Positions 9,197 to 18,356 of a stretch of 64,000 nt of DNA are shown in pieces. Numbering within the stretch: position 1 is the stretch's first letter; the number at the start of each line of letters is the position of its first letter. A model generated the notes under the pieces. It was given only the letters and a program-made list of their open reading frames with translations, was not told where the DNA came from and did no database searches. A program made the position numbers and the translations under genes. This stretch comes from Lacticaseibacillus rhamnosus (GTDB taxonomy: Bacteria > Bacillota > Bacilli > Lactobacillales > Lactobacillaceae): the NCBI RefSeq assembly GCF_900636965.1, contig NZ_LR134331.1, forward strand, positions 1,550,001-1,614,000, read 5' to 3'.

Positions 9197-10068
9197 GCAT
9201 CGGTCACCGCCTTAGCTTCAAAGTTGGCTAAGGTAGCGTCTTCCAAACTTGGCGTGACATTTTGAGCACCGCTGACTGGCGCCGTTTTAGCTATCTGCCG
9301 CACATGAATGCCGTCAGCTTGCTCTTGCATGTTGCTGATATTAGGACTACTCGGCAACGCAGCACCACGCGGAAGAACATACTCCCAAACGTGTCCGGCT
9401 GCTTTTTGGAGAAAATCTGCCGGCGTTCCCTGAAATTGAAACTGGCCGTCTTTGACGATGAGCAGGCGACTTGCAATGGCCTCGACATCTTGAATGATGT
9501 GGGTTGCGATCAGGACGATGCGATTTTGGGCCAATGTGCTTAACAGGTTACGTACTGCAATCCGCTCGACCGGATCTAAGCCCACGGTGGGTTCATCAAC
9601 CATGATAATTTGGGGATCACCTAGCAAACTGGCGGTCAATCCCACTCGTTGCCGCATACCACCGGAATAATCCCGCAGCCGTGTCGGATTTTTAGGATCC
9701 AGATGCAGAGTTACAAACAGATTTGTTATCTGCTGATCAGCGTCTTGGGGCTTAATGCCTTTTAAAGCCGCAATGTAACGTAGGTAATCCAACGCGGTCA
9801 CATTTGGTTGGTAAGGGACTTGCTGAGGCAAATAGCCCAATACCTGGCGTAATTTTCCGGGATGGGTGACCACATCAACATGATCAAGTTGGATGGAACC
9901 TGCATCGGGTTTTAGCTGAGTGGTCAATACTTTAAGCAACGTTGATTTTCCCGCTCCGTTTGGGCCCATGAGTCCGATAACACCACCTGACTCAAGCGTT
10001 GCCGTCATGCCATTTAAAACTGGCTTTTTCCCGAAATGCTTATGGATGTTTTCTATGTATAATCTCAT
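9193..10068 (-). CDS. ABC transporter ATP-binding protein
   Basis: A 291-residue ATPase. Walker A GPNGAGKST (residues 35-43), Q-loop LGYLPQQVPYQP, signature YSGGMRQRVG (around 139), Walker B IIMVDEPTVGLDP (around 160) and the switch histidine in IATHIIQD (around 193) are all intact. A C-terminal extension of about 80 residues has no recognised motif. The ATG at 10068 has an AGGAGG site. It is translationally coupled to the permease at 7688. A TATAAT-like hexamer lies at 10092-10097, without a convincing -35. Confidence 0.93.
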   Translation of the reverse strand: MRLYIENIHKHFGKKPVLNGMTATLESGGVIGLMGPNGAGKSTLLKVLTTQLKPDAGSIQLDHVDVVTHPGKLRQVLGYLPQQVPYQPNVTALDYLRYIAALKGIKPQDADQQITNLFVTLHLDPKNPTRLRDYSGGMRQRVGLTASLLGDPQIIMVDEPTVGLDPVERIAVRNLLSTLAQNRIVLIATHIIQDVEAIASRLLIVKDGQFQFQGTPADFLQKAAGHVWEYVLPRGAALPSSPNISNMQEQADGIHVRQIAKTAPVSGAQNVTPSLEDATLANFEAKAVTDA

Positions 10069-10267
10069 TGAACCAACCTCCTGTCTCTAATATTATAATC
10101 TAACAATAATCCTATCATCATTCAAAGGTTCTAATCCAGGCTCCTACCAAAGTCTGATTTTCTGCTGTTAGTGGTGAAAGAGCACAATTGTCATTGTTTT
10201 CAAAAATCAGCAGGTGTACGCTGACTTTATGGGTAAGAACATGAGTATTTGATGAGGAGTGAGCGTT

Positions 10268-10714
10268 TTGTGGCAAGATGATCGCATTCAAGCAGCCTTG
10301 GATGGCCAAAATTCAATGGTCATGGCCGAACTTCCCGGTGGCTTTGCAGTTTTTGGCGATGTCCAGTTTCTACCGGGCTACAGCGTATTACTGCCAAAAC
10401 GCGAAGTCGGCAGTTTAAATGAGCTGTCTAAAAGAGAACAAAGTCTATTTTTGCAAAGCATGGCAACTTTAGGCGATGCCATTTTGACGGCGTGTGAACC
10501 ATTACGCGTCAATTACGACATTCTGGGCAATACGGATCATTTTTTACATGCCCATGTCTTCCCGCGCTACCAGTCGGAGGTGCCGGAACGTTTGGCCAAG
10601 CCAGTATGGTTGTATGACCCGAGTTATTGGCGTGATCCTCAGTACCAATATGAGCCCAGCCAGCATGATGCGATCCGTCAGCGCATTACCGCCGCTTTGA
10701 AAACTACGAATTAA
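10268..10714 (+). CDS. HIT-family (histidine triad) nucleotide hydrolase-like protein
   Basis: A 148-residue protein with the triad-like motif HFLHAHVFPR near residue 95 and an upstream asparagine-rich NYDILGNTDH segment, as in HIT-family nucleotide hydrolases and transferases. The spacing H-x-x-H-x-H departs slightly from HxHxH. Substrate not predictable. The start is probably TTG at 10268: GAGGAG (10254-10259) lies 8 bases ahead of it, whereas the in-frame GTG at 10259 overlaps that binding site. Monocistronic. Confidence 0.82.
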   Translation: MWQDDRIQAALDGQNSMVMAELPGGFAVFGDVQFLPGYSVLLPKREVGSLNELSKREQSLFLQSMATLGDAILTACEPLRVNYDILGNTDHFLHAHVFPRYQSEVPERLAKPVWLYDPSYWRDPQYQYEPSQHDAIRQRITAALKTTN

Positions 10715-10756
10715 GCATCAGGTCGCTTTTCTTCCCCACCCTTTTGCCAGCGGGTT

Positions 10757-10765
10757 TGCTATAAT
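10757..10765 (+). promoter_or_regulatory. Extended -10 promoter of the amidase gene
   Basis: TGCTATAAT (TGnTATAAT, -10 at 10760-10765) lies 37 bases before the amidase ATG. No good -35 is present at the expected distance, which is common for extended -10 promoters. Confidence 0.6.
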
Positions 10766-10801
10766 AAACATAACGATTTTTCAGAATGGTGGGGCTTTGT
10801 C

Positions 10802-12124
10802 ATGAAACATATCGGACAACTTAAGAAATGGCCGCTGGTGATCTTATTGGCGCTATTGTTTGGCGTTGGTGCCGCAACAACCAGTGTGATGGCCAACACC
10901 CAATACATGACAGTCAAAGCCGAGAGCGTCAATGTACGGCTAGGTCCCGGCTTGGCATATGGCATCATGGGTCAGGTAAAATCCGGCAATGAATTGACCA
11001 TTATCGGTTCCAAAAATTCCTGGTATCAAGTGCGCCTTGCCGGCAATAAAATCGGTTGGGTTGCTTCATGGTTAGTCGATCAAAGCGAAGCCGCAACCAC
11101 GAGTGCGAAAGTTGCCACGGTGAATCAACCGGTTAACGTTCGCGAATATGCCAGCCAGGATGCCAAGCAGTTAGGAACGCTTAATGCCGGCGATAGTGTC
11201 AAAGTTGTGTATCAAGAAGGCGATTGGACCCAGATTGCCTATAACAATACGGCGGCATGGATCACTAGCAGCAGTGTCCAGCTCACTGGTCAGACAACTA
11301 ATCTGGCACAACCTGCCCAAGCCAATCTGACGCAAGCCAAAAGCGGGGCCGCATTGAAAGTCACCACCAATACCATGACTAACCTGCGCAATGCGGCGGG
11401 TATCAATGCCCCATCCGTCGAGAAACTCGATAAAGGCACTGAACTGACCGTTACCAAACAACAAGACGATTGGTATCAAGTCACTGCCCCTGATGGCAAA
11501 TCGGGTTATGTTGCCAGCTGGACCGTCACCGCCCCGAATAATGGTCAAACCCAAAAAGCGGCAACGAAACTATCCGAAGCCACGATTGTTCTGGATCCCG
11601 GACATGGTGGTACAGACACGGGTGCGCCAGCTAACAATAATCATGATTACGAAAAAACCTATACCTTGAAAACGGCCGAACTCGTTGCCAATGCTTTGCG
11701 GGCTGCTGGTGCTAACGTTATCATGACGCGAACGACTGACACCTTTGTCGACCTCGCGCCACGTCCGACAACTGCTAACAACGCCCATGCCGATGCATTT
11801 ATCTCCTTCCATTTTGACTCCAGCCCGTCCAAAAACTCTGCCTCCGGGTTCACCACCTATTACTACAGCAGCAAAAAGGATCTCGCCTTGGCTAAGGCAG
11901 TTAACAACGCTTTTGATGACTTACCACTAGAAAATCGTGGGGTTGCATTTGGTAACTATGAAGTTCTACGCGATAATAAACAGCCGGCCATCCTGAATGA
12001 AATGGGTTATATCAATAACGACAAAGACTTTAAGTATATTAAAAACCCAACGTATCAATCTAAAATTGCGACCGATATTGTTAACGGTTTAAATGCTTAC
12101 TTTAAAGCCGGTCATCATCAATAA
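10802..12124 (+). CDS. Secreted N-acetylmuramoyl-L-alanine amidase with three SH3b domains
   Basis: A 440-residue cell-wall hydrolase. An N-terminal signal peptide (basic start, hydrophobic segment to about residue 30, cleavage near VMANT) is followed by three bacterial SH3 domains (about 36-95, 102-160 and 180-240, each with VNVR or TNLR starts and a GWVASW-like end). Then comes an Amidase_3 domain (about 255-437). Zinc ligands and catalytic residues are visible: DPGHGGTDTG (His), YEKTYTLK (Glu), AFISFHFDSS (His) and the late NEMGYINN glutamate. It is expected to cut the lactyl-peptide bond of peptidoglycan in the wall. Confidence 0.95.
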   Translation: MKHIGQLKKWPLVILLALLFGVGAATTSVMANTQYMTVKAESVNVRLGPGLAYGIMGQVKSGNELTIIGSKNSWYQVRLAGNKIGWVASWLVDQSEAATTSAKVATVNQPVNVREYASQDAKQLGTLNAGDSVKVVYQEGDWTQIAYNNTAAWITSSSVQLTGQTTNLAQPAQANLTQAKSGAALKVTTNTMTNLRNAAGINAPSVEKLDKGTELTVTKQQDDWYQVTAPDGKSGYVASWTVTAPNNGQTQKAATKLSEATIVLDPGHGGTDTGAPANNNHDYEKTYTLKTAELVANALRAAGANVIMTRTTDTFVDLAPRPTTANNAHADAFISFHFDSSPSKNSASGFTTYYYSSKKDLALAKAVNNAFDDLPLENRGVAFGNYEVLRDNKQPAILNEMGYINNDKDFKYIKNPTYQSKIATDIVNGLNAYFKAGHHQ

Positions 12125-12169
12125 TCGGCGGAAAGTTTGCCGCGGCAATAGCGCAAATCGAATATAAAT

Positions 12170-12218
12170 AGCCGCTCAATCAGGCATGAAAAATTGCTGA
12201 TTGAGCGGCTCTTTATTT
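12170..12218. terminator. Bidirectional terminator between amidase and HAD genes
   Basis: AGCCGCTCAATCAG (12170-12183) pairs perfectly with CTGATTGAGCGGCT (12197-12210), followed by CTTTATTT on the plus strand and TATTTATATT on the minus strand. It serves both convergent genes. Confidence 0.85.
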
Positions 12219-12225
12219 GAATTTT

Positions 12226-12855
12226 TTACTTGCGGAACAACGGCGGAATTTCAATTAAATGATCGACTTGATAATCTGCCTGTGGTGCTGCATTGAGGCC
12301 GTCCACATTAAAGTAGATCGTTTTAACATCAGCGTTGATACCGGCATCCACATCAAGCGAGCGATCACCTATCATCGCCGTTACCGCGGGATTGAGTTGG
12401 AAGCGTCGAAGTAAATATTGAATCGCATCAGGTGCTGGCTTACGCGGTAACTTCAAATCGGCATCCACCCCGCCAAGAAATAAGGTGTCAGCTTGATCGT
12501 GAGCCAAAATTTCCCAGGCACTACGATCACGATGCGTTAAAAGCAGATTGTGTCCACCTTGGGCTTTGATGGCTTTCAATACGGCCAGCGCTTCAGGATA
12601 TGGATGAATATCCTGAAGATACGCCCGCGCCCGCTGATGATAATCCGCCTCTAAATCAACAACGGATCGGCCTACCTGTTGCCCAAAGCCGGTTAAAAAT
12701 TGTTTGATTGATGTTTCTTTCACCTGGCGATAGAGCGTCTTTGGTTTAATCTGACCGCCATTAGCCGTTACCAACGCCGCTAACGCCTTCATCATCCCGG
12801 GATAAGAATCATACAAAGTGCCGTCAAAATCCCAAATTGCGTTAACTAACATCAC
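12226..12855 (-). CDS. HAD-superfamily hydrolase (phosphoglycolate phosphatase-like)
   Basis: A 209-residue HAD hydrolase. Motif I is [13 protein letters not shown] (DxD at residues 9-11), motif II LLLTHRD (around 102), the lysine region [11 protein letters not shown] (around 136) and motif [18 protein letters not shown] (around 162). The helical cap between motifs I and II is the type seen in PGP/beta-phosphoglucomutase relatives. The physiological substrate is unknown. The start overlaps the end of dtd by four bases, so the two are co-translated. Confidence 0.88.
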   Translation of the reverse strand: MMLVNAIWDFDGTLYDSYPGMMKALAALVTANGGQIKPKTLYRQVKETSIKQFLTGFGQQVGRSVVDLEADYHQRARAYLQDIHPYPEALAVLKAIKAQGGHNLLLTHRDRSAWEILAHDQADTLFLGGVDADLKLPRKPAPDAIQYLLRRFQLNPAVTAMIGDRSLDVDAGINADVKTIYFNVDGLNAAPQADYQVDHLIEIPPLFRK

Positions 12856-13298
12856 TTCGCCTCCGTATCAAATAAAATCGTCACCGGACCATCATTGGTA
12901 AGACTCACCTGCATATCGCCACCAAATTCGCCAGTTGCGACCGTCACGCCTAAATCACGAAGCTTGGCATTAAAGGTGTCATAAAGTTGTTCCCCTAAAG
13001 CCGGCTTGGCCGCACCCGTAAAGCTGGGGCGATTACCGTGACGTGTATCTGCATACAGTGTGAATTGCGATATTGATAGGACTTGCCCGCCGACATCTGC
13101 TAGCGCCAAGTTCATTTTGCCGGCATCATCACTGAAAACCCGCAATTTACTGATTTTTTCGGCGAGATAGTCACTATCTGCTGATGTGTCTTCAGGCCCG
13201 ACACCAAGTAAAACCACAAATCCATGATCAATGGCACCGACTGTCTGACCGGCAATCGTAACTTTAGCTGCAAGGCTGCGTTGTACCACTGCGCGCAT
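12852..13298 (-). CDS. dtd: D-aminoacyl-tRNA deacylase
   Basis: A 148-residue enzyme that hydrolyses D-amino acids from mischarged tRNA. The two invariant motifs are intact: [15 protein letters not shown] (the SQFTL motif, around residue 77) and the C-terminal NDGPVTI (the NxGPVT motif). The open frame continues 21 codons upstream, but the ATG at 13298 starts the conserved MRAVVQR sequence and is preceded by AAAGGAG. It lies downstream of rel, separated by a terminator, and is coupled to the HAD gene. Confidence 0.96.
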   Translation of the reverse strand: MRAVVQRSLAAKVTIAGQTVGAIDHGFVVLLGVGPEDTSADSDYLAEKISKLRVFSDDAGKMNLALADVGGQVLSISQFTLYADTRHGNRPSFTGAAKPALGEQLYDTFNAKLRDLGVTVATGEFGGDMQVSLTNDGPVTILFDTEAK

Positions 13299-13346
13299 AT
13301 ACTTTTCTCCTTTATTTATCAAATCTTGTTTGTGAATGTTGTTGGC

Positions 13347-13410
13347 ATAAAAAGACAGCACCCGATCGTGATCATTGAGATCTATGCCTTTCTGATCACC
13401 AGTGCTGTCT
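13347..13410 (-). terminator. Terminator after rel
   Basis: AGACAGCAC and GTGCTGTCT arms (13353-13361 and 13402-13410), an inner TGATCA pairing, and a T run on the minus strand at 13348-13352. It separates rel from dtd. Confidence 0.75.
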
Positions 13411-13424
13411 AAATAAAACGGTCA

Positions 13425-15650
13425 TCACCCATTTGCTCGCTTCACTTCATAAATATCCGGAACATTTTTAACAGCATCCATTAATTTATCCAAATGGGCA
13501 AGGTTGCGGACGCCGACTTTGACATGGATATCAGCCATTTTATCGTGGTCAACCCGGCCATTGATGTTGTTTAAAGCCTTAGTTTGGGCATTAAGAACCT
13601 GTAAAACGTCATTTAACAGCCCACTGCGATTGTAACCGTAAATTTCAAGGTCAGTATTAAAGAGCTGCTTTTGTACCGCTTCATTTTCCCAGCGGACGTC
13701 AATCAAACGACCCGACATTTCCCGTGAACTTTGAACGTTTGGGCAATCCGCGCGATGAACTGTGACCCCACGGCCTTTCGTCACATAGCCGACAATTGCA
13801 TCCCCAGGCACAGGCATGCAGCACTTAGCCAAATGAACCAGCAGATTGTCAACACCTTCAATCACCACACCATCTTCGGAATGGGTTTGTGGCTGATGTT
13901 TCTCACTGGAAACGGTTGTGACTTTCTGGTTCTTAGATAAAATGGCAGCCTCTTTGGCCTTACGATCCTTTTCAGCCTTTGCATGACGGAACTTTTCGGT
14001 TAGCCGGTTAGCAATGACTTTGGGCGTATATTCCCCGTAACCAATCGAACTCATTAATTCGTCTTCGGTTTGAAAGTTCAGACGCTGCATAAGTCCGGTC
14101 ATGTTTTCCTTGGTCATAAAATCTTTTGGTACATAGCCTTCCTCTTGTAGCTCATGTTCAAGCATATCACGGCCTTTTTCAGCGTTTTCGCTTTTATCGG
14201 CTTGCTTAAAATAACGTTTGATCTTGTTACGGGCGCGCGAGGTGTACACCAGTTTGATCCAATCGCGGCTAGGCGCACTACCGCTAGCCGTCAGCATTTC
14301 CACGATGTCGCCATTTTTTAACACGTAATTAAGCGGCACAATTTTGCCATTCACTTTGGCGCCAACAGTATGATTGCCGACTTCCGTATGAATTAAATAG
14401 CCAAAATCAAGCGGATTACTGCCTTTTGGAAGCTCGTAGACATCACCTTTTGGGGTAAAGACGTAAACGCGATCGGTGAAAATATCGCCTTTAACACTTT
14501 CCATGAAGTCGGCGGCATCGCTACTTTCATCCTGTAGCTCGAGAATTTCGCGGAAGATATCCAATTTTTTGCCGGCTTTATCGTACTGGACTTTACTGGT
14601 CTGGCCTTCTTTGTAAGCCCAGTGTGCTGCAACCCCGTATTCAGCCACGTGATGCATTTCTTCGGTGCGAATCTGGACTTCTAGGGGCTTGCCCATCGGT
14701 CCGATAACGGTCGTATGAATACTTTGATACAAGTTGGCTTTAGGCATCGCAATGTAATCCTTAAACCGGCCCGGCATTGGCTTCCACTTAGTATGAATTG
14801 CACCTAAAACCGCATAGCAATCCTTAATCGTTTCGGTGATGACCCGGATTGCCAACAAATCATACAGCTCATCAAACTGTTTATGCTTGTCGCGCATTTT
14901 TTTATAAATGGAATAGATGTGCTTTGGGCGGCCATAGATTTCATATTTAATATGCAAATCCGCTAAGGCCTTTTTGATTTCTTCGATTGCTTCTTGGATA
15001 TAAGCTTCACGTTCGGTGCGCTTACTGTTCATTAAGTGTGCAATTCGATAGTACTGTTGCGGGTTAAGATAACGCAGCGATAGGTCTTCAAGTTCCCATT
15101 TGATGGTGCTAATCCCTAAGCGGTCGGCTAGTGGCGCATAAATCTCCAGGGTTTCATTGGCAATCCGCCGCTGTTTATCCGGGCGTAAATGTTGAAGTGT
15201 GCGCATATTGTGCAAGCGGTCTGCCAGTTTCACCATGATGACACGTAAGTCTTTTGCCATCGCCAGCAACATTTTTCGATGGTTTTCAGCCAACTCATCC
15301 TTGTGGGCAACATAAGTCACTTTGCTAAGCTTCGTCACCCCATCAACAATGACCGCAACATCATGGCCAAACACTTCTTCAATATCGCCCAGCGTGATAT
15401 TTGTATCTTCCACAACGTCATGCAGGTAGCCGGAAGCCACTGTTTCAGGATCCATTTTTAATTCGGCAAGAATCCCCGCTACCTGAATGGGATGAATAAT
15501 ATAAGGCTCGCCGGACTTGCGAACTTGATCTTTATGAACATAAGCGGCAAACTTATAGGCCTTTTCAACGAATGCCAAGTGTTCAGGGTTCATGTAAGCT
15601 TTACACAACTTCATGACATCCGGCTGGGTAAGTTCAACTTCTTCGGCCAT
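13425..15650 (-). CDS. rel: Bifunctional (p)ppGpp synthetase/hydrolase
   Basis: A 741-residue Rel enzyme that makes and degrades the stringent-response alarmones. Domains in order: HD hydrolase (residues about 50-200, with YLHDVVEDT intact), synthetase (about 235-350, with RPKHIYSIYKKM and FKDYIAMPKANLYQS), TGS (around 395-455, VFTPKGDVYELP) and a C-terminal ACT domain (about 665-741). Both active sites look complete. The synthetase carries RFKD, the form of bifunctional enzymes. The ATG at 15650 follows AGGAGGGG; the 31 in-frame codons upstream lie in the repeat region and are not expected to be translated. Confidence 0.97.
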   Translation of the reverse strand: MAEEVELTQPDVMKLCKAYMNPEHLAFVEKAYKFAAYVHKDQVRKSGEPYIIHPIQVAGILAELKMDPETVASGYLHDVVEDTNITLGDIEEVFGHDVAVIVDGVTKLSKVTYVAHKDELAENHRKMLLAMAKDLRVIMVKLADRLHNMRTLQHLRPDKQRRIANETLEIYAPLADRLGISTIKWELEDLSLRYLNPQQYYRIAHLMNSKRTEREAYIQEAIEEIKKALADLHIKYEIYGRPKHIYSIYKKMRDKHKQFDELYDLLAIRVITETIKDCYAVLGAIHTKWKPMPGRFKDYIAMPKANLYQSIHTTVIGPMGKPLEVQIRTEEMHHVAEYGVAAHWAYKEGQTSKVQYDKAGKKLDIFREILELQDESSDAADFMESVKGDIFTDRVYVFTPKGDVYELPKGSNPLDFGYLIHTEVGNHTVGAKVNGKIVPLNYVLKNGDIVEMLTASGSAPSRDWIKLVYTSRARNKIKRYFKQADKSENAEKGRDMLEHELQEEGYVPKDFMTKENMTGLMQRLNFQTEDELMSSIGYGEYTPKVIANRLTEKFRHAKAEKDRKAKEAAILSKNQKVTTVSSEKHQPQTHSEDGVVIEGVDNLLVHLAKCCMPVPGDAIVGYVTKGRGVTVHRADCPNVQSSREMSGRLIDVRWENEAVQKQLFNTDLEIYGYNRSGLLNDVLQVLNAQTKALNNINGRVDHDKMADIHVKVGVRNLAHLDKLMDAVKNVPDIYEVKRANG

Positions 15651-15664
15651 GGTATTCCCCTCCT

Positions 15665-15787
15665 GAGCGTGAGCCAGCCCGGTTAGAAACCGGAGTGTAA
15701 GTGGCCTTGGGCGTGATGGCCGGGCTTTGGCCATTGCGACCAAGGTCCTTACATGCAGGTTTCTGGGCTGGCGAACGCGTTATGATT
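15665..15787. repeat. Long palindromic repeat (family copy A)
   Basis: An imperfect palindrome of about 120 bases. Outer arms CCAGCCC/GGGCTGG, middle arms AGAAACC/GGTTTCT, inner arms GTGTAAGTGGCCTTGGGC... and ...GACCAAGGTCCTTACA around GGGCTTT. It is directly followed by copy B in the same orientation. No open frame and no transposase; it lies in the upstream region of rel. Confidence 0.85.
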
Positions 15788-15913
15788 GAGCGCGAACCGG
15801 CGCCGCGGGTAGAAGTCGGAGTGTAAGCGGCCTTGGGCGTGATGGCCCGCTCTTAGCCATTGCGACCAAGGTCCTTACACGCAGACTTCTGCGCCGGTAA
15901 GCGCGTTATGATT
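15788..15913. repeat. Long palindromic repeat (family copy B)
   Basis: Tandem neighbour of copy A with nearly the same central sequence but different arms: CCGGCGC/GCGCCGG and AGAAGTC/GACTTCT. The substitutions are on both sides of each helix, so pairing is kept. Confidence 0.85.
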
Positions 15914-15971
15914 GAGCGCGAGCCAGCGCGGGTAGAAGTCCTTCCAATCGACTTCTTCGCCAGTGATCGCG
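15914..15971. repeat. Shortened palindromic repeat (copy with central part missing)
   Basis: It begins like copies A and B (GAGCGCGAGCCAGCGCGG) but joins AGAAGTC to GACTTCT through only CTTCCAATC, so the roughly 70-base central hairpin is absent. The same kind of short form is seen at 20471-20514. Confidence 0.7.
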
Positions 15972-16203
15972 TCGTATTGAATTTTCCGCTCATAGCGGCA
16001 TATTGCGCTGATATTATGAGAAGGGCGATAAACGTTCTGTTCCGACTTAATCGGGACAACACGCTTATCGCCGCTTCGTTACGCTTCATTAATCGCGTCA
16101 GTTCGCGCATAATGGCTGAGTCTCAGCGCAAGAAGACTGATACACAGCTTGGTACAACTTTTCTTAGACTACCCTTAAATTATAACGATTCTCTGACAAA
16201 ATG
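15972..16203. other. Intergenic remainder upstream of rel
   Basis: No gene recognised. A TATAAT hexamer on the minus strand (16179-16184) could be the rel -10, giving a leader of about 520 bases through the repeats, but its -35 is poor. GGGCGATAAACGTTCTG and CACGCTTATCGCC form a weak inverted pair near 16023-16073. Confidence 0.35.
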
Positions 16204-16527
16204 CTAGTCCTTTGCCATCGCCAAGACGCCGAGCAGAAGATAAATCGGTGCAAAGAAGTAGGCATACCATTTGTAACGTAAAAAGACCATTAAAGTAAAC
16301 AGCACTGGCAAGACGAACAGCCACCACCAGCTTAAATGATGCCGTCGAATTGTTCGGCCTATCCACAAAGCACTCAGCATGTTAATTAAAATGAACAGAA
16401 CCCCTACCCGGACGGCGGTACTAATATGGAACAATGGAAATACCCATGGGACGATCAAAGTTATAAGCACACTCCAACAAACAACCTTATTGCGAGGTAC
16501 TTTAACCCAATTCATGACACGACTCAT
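16204..16527 (-). CDS. Small membrane protein of unknown function
   Basis: A 107-residue protein not recognised from any named family. It has about four hydrophobic segments (residues 17-35, 39-55, 66-82 and 87-104) separated by short basic loops such as GRTIRRHH, so it should be a polytopic inner-membrane protein. The ATG at 16527 has an AAAGGAG binding site, so it is probably a true gene. It is the last gene of the mpg-DUF3013-prmA-rsmE string on the minus strand, with a 37-base gap after rsmE. Confidence 0.7.
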   Translation of the reverse strand: MSRVMNWVKVPRNKVVCWSVLITLIVPWVFPLFHISTAVRVGVLFILINMLSALWIGRTIRRHHLSWWWLFVLPVLFTLMVFLRYKWYAYFFAPIYLLLGVLAMAKD

Positions 16528-16564
16528 CAGCGCTAGTCTCCTTTATAATCAATTCAGTTTTAGT

Positions 16565-17293
16565 TTAAGCAAGCTCAGTGAGAACCGAAACGGCACTAAG
16601 CAAATATAGCGGCGCCGTTTCGGTACGTAAGATCCGCGGGCCAAGACCGGCTGGCGTAAACCCGCGTGCTTGCAATAAGGCTAATTCAGCTGGCGATATG
16701 CCGCCTTCTGGTCCAAAAACAACACATAATGAAGCAGGATGCGGCACTAAAGCCGAAACCAAAGCTGCATGTTCGCCTTTCTTGGCACTTTCTTCATAAG
16801 CCACTAACTTAACGGCTGCATCGTCCCCTACATCACTCAGCTTAGCATACATCGTGACTTCCGGGACTAAATTACGATGACTTTGCTCAGCCGCATTTTG
16901 GGCGATCGTTGCAAGCCGATCCATTTTTTTAGCAATCCGCTCAGCCGGCCACCGAGCAGTTCCCCATTGAGCATTGAAAAAGCCGATTTTGGCCGCGCCT
17001 AATTCCGTCGCCTTTTGGACAATCCACTCAGTTTTATCGCCTTTGCTGACGCCGCAAACAACCTCAACCGCGATGGGTAACTCCACATTTTTGGTAATCT
17101 CCGGGCCAATCTCAACCGTCAGCGGATCTGTTGTCTGAACCGTAGCCTGATAAACCCGGTGCTTAGGATCAGCCAATTCAAAAACAGCGCCGACATCATA
17201 ACGCAACACTTTAATCGCATGTTTAGCAATCGCCGGTTCCAATGTGAAGGTTTGTTGGCTATGTAAAAGATGTTCGGTAAAAAATCGCTGCAC
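16565..17293 (-). CDS. rsmE: 16S rRNA (uracil-1498-N3)-methyltransferase
   Basis: A 242-residue SPOUT-fold methyltransferase that modifies U1498 of 16S rRNA. The N-terminal PUA-like domain starts MQRFFTEHLL. The SAM-binding trefoil knot region shows VVFGPEGGISPAELALL (around residue 190) and LGPRILRTETAPLYLLS at the end, both family signatures. It directly follows prmA, a common pairing in Firmicutes. Confidence 0.95.
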   Translation of the reverse strand: MQRFFTEHLLHSQQTFTLEPAIAKHAIKVLRYDVGAVFELADPKHRVYQATVQTTDPLTVEIGPEITKNVELPIAVEVVCGVSKGDKTEWIVQKATELGAAKIGFFNAQWGTARWPAERIAKKMDRLATIAQNAAEQSHRNLVPEVTMYAKLSDVGDDAAVKLVAYEESAKKGEHAALVSALVPHPASLCVVFGPEGGISPAELALLQARGFTPAGLGPRILRTETAPLYLLSAVSVLTELA

Positions 17294-17331
17294 GCACGCT
17301 CCCCTTTTCTATGCTGGCAAACAAGTTATCG

Positions 17332-18276
17332 TTAAGCTTTCAATACCGCATCAAATGCTACCCACCCGCCTGCATCCCGCCGTTGCGCAATGGTAAAGCC
17401 ATTATCCTGCAACGTTTGCCGAATCAAGTCGGCCTTCTCGGCAATAATCCCTGCCAGTAAAAAATGGCCATGCGGGTTTAGCCGTGACGGTACTTGCGGA
17501 ATCAATGGTACTAAGACCTCAGCCAAAATGTTAGCGACAATCAAGTCAGCCGAAACCGTTAGTCCTTGCAGTAAATCGTTAGCCTTCACGGTAATGTGAC
17601 TAACGGGATTTAAGGCAATGTTAGCTTGGGCATTTTTGACGGCAATCTCATCGACATCGGTTGCTAGGATCTGGCTGACACCCAACCGTTCAGCCGCAAT
17701 AGCCAAGATGCCTGAACCGGTTCCGACATCAATCATTGTTTCGCCGCCGCGTACCAATGATTCCAGTAGTGACAACATTAATTGCGTAGTCGGGTGAGTG
17801 CCGGTTCCAAACGCCATTCCCGGATCCAGTGTCAACACCAACTCATCAGGCTGCTGCGGTGTATAGTGCTCCCATTTAGGCACAATCGTTAAGAAGCGCG
17901 AAACACGCAACGGATGATAATACTTTTTCCAAACGTCCGCCCAATCCTGTTGGCGCACGTCAGCCAGTGTTACTGTTGCCGCACCCGGATCCAATCCGAA
18001 TTGCGCCAGTGCTTTAACTTGTGACGCAAGATGATCCCGCTTTTCAATTAGTGACGTAGCCGGTTCAAAATAGCCGATGACCTGTGCACCAGTTGCCAAA
18101 TGCGGAACGGTCGCCGGATCAAACCAAGTACCATGTGCATCAATCGTCTCTTTTTTGAAGTCGGCCGCATCCTTAATCTGAATGCCTACCGCGCCAGCCT
18201 CCATCAAAATGTTGCTCACAGCTTCAACCGCTTCAGTGGAAGTCGTCACTGTCAATGCAGTCCAATCGTTATTCAT
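17332..18276 (-). CDS. prmA: Ribosomal protein L11 methyltransferase
   Basis: A 314-residue methyltransferase that trimethylates ribosomal protein L11. The Rossmann SAM-binding motif I is [15 protein letters not shown] (around residue 180), preceded by [16 protein letters not shown] (around 150), which is diagnostic of PrmA. The catalytic region [12 protein letters not shown] lies around residue 250. Length and domain order are normal. It is in one operon with the DUF3013 gene (upstream) and rsmE (downstream). Confidence 0.96.
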   Translation of the reverse strand: MNNDWTALTVTTSTEAVEAVSNILMEAGAVGIQIKDAADFKKETIDAHGTWFDPATVPHLATGAQVIGYFEPATSLIEKRDHLASQVKALAQFGLDPGAATVTLADVRQQDWADVWKKYYHPLRVSRFLTIVPKWEHYTPQQPDELVLTLDPGMAFGTGTHPTTQLMLSLLESLVRGGETMIDVGTGSGILAIAAERLGVSQILATDVDEIAVKNAQANIALNPVSHITVKANDLLQGLTVSADLIVANILAEVLVPLIPQVPSRLNPHGHFLLAGIIAEKADLIRQTLQDNGFTIAQRRDAGGWVAFDAVLKA

Positions 18277-18356
18277 ATGGTCTCCTAATACAATTAAAAT
18301 AAAAAGCTAGCTTCGTTTTTTAACCTATCAATATCTTTTTGCGTTCGTAAAAATGA

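Noticed and set aside
10259-10267. GTG start for the HIT-family gene
   Set aside because: The GTG overlaps the GAGGAG binding site; TTG at 10268 has correct spacing.
15651-15743. 31-codon N-terminal extension of rel
   Set aside because: It is encoded by the palindromic repeat and the downstream ATG has a strong AGGAGGGG site.
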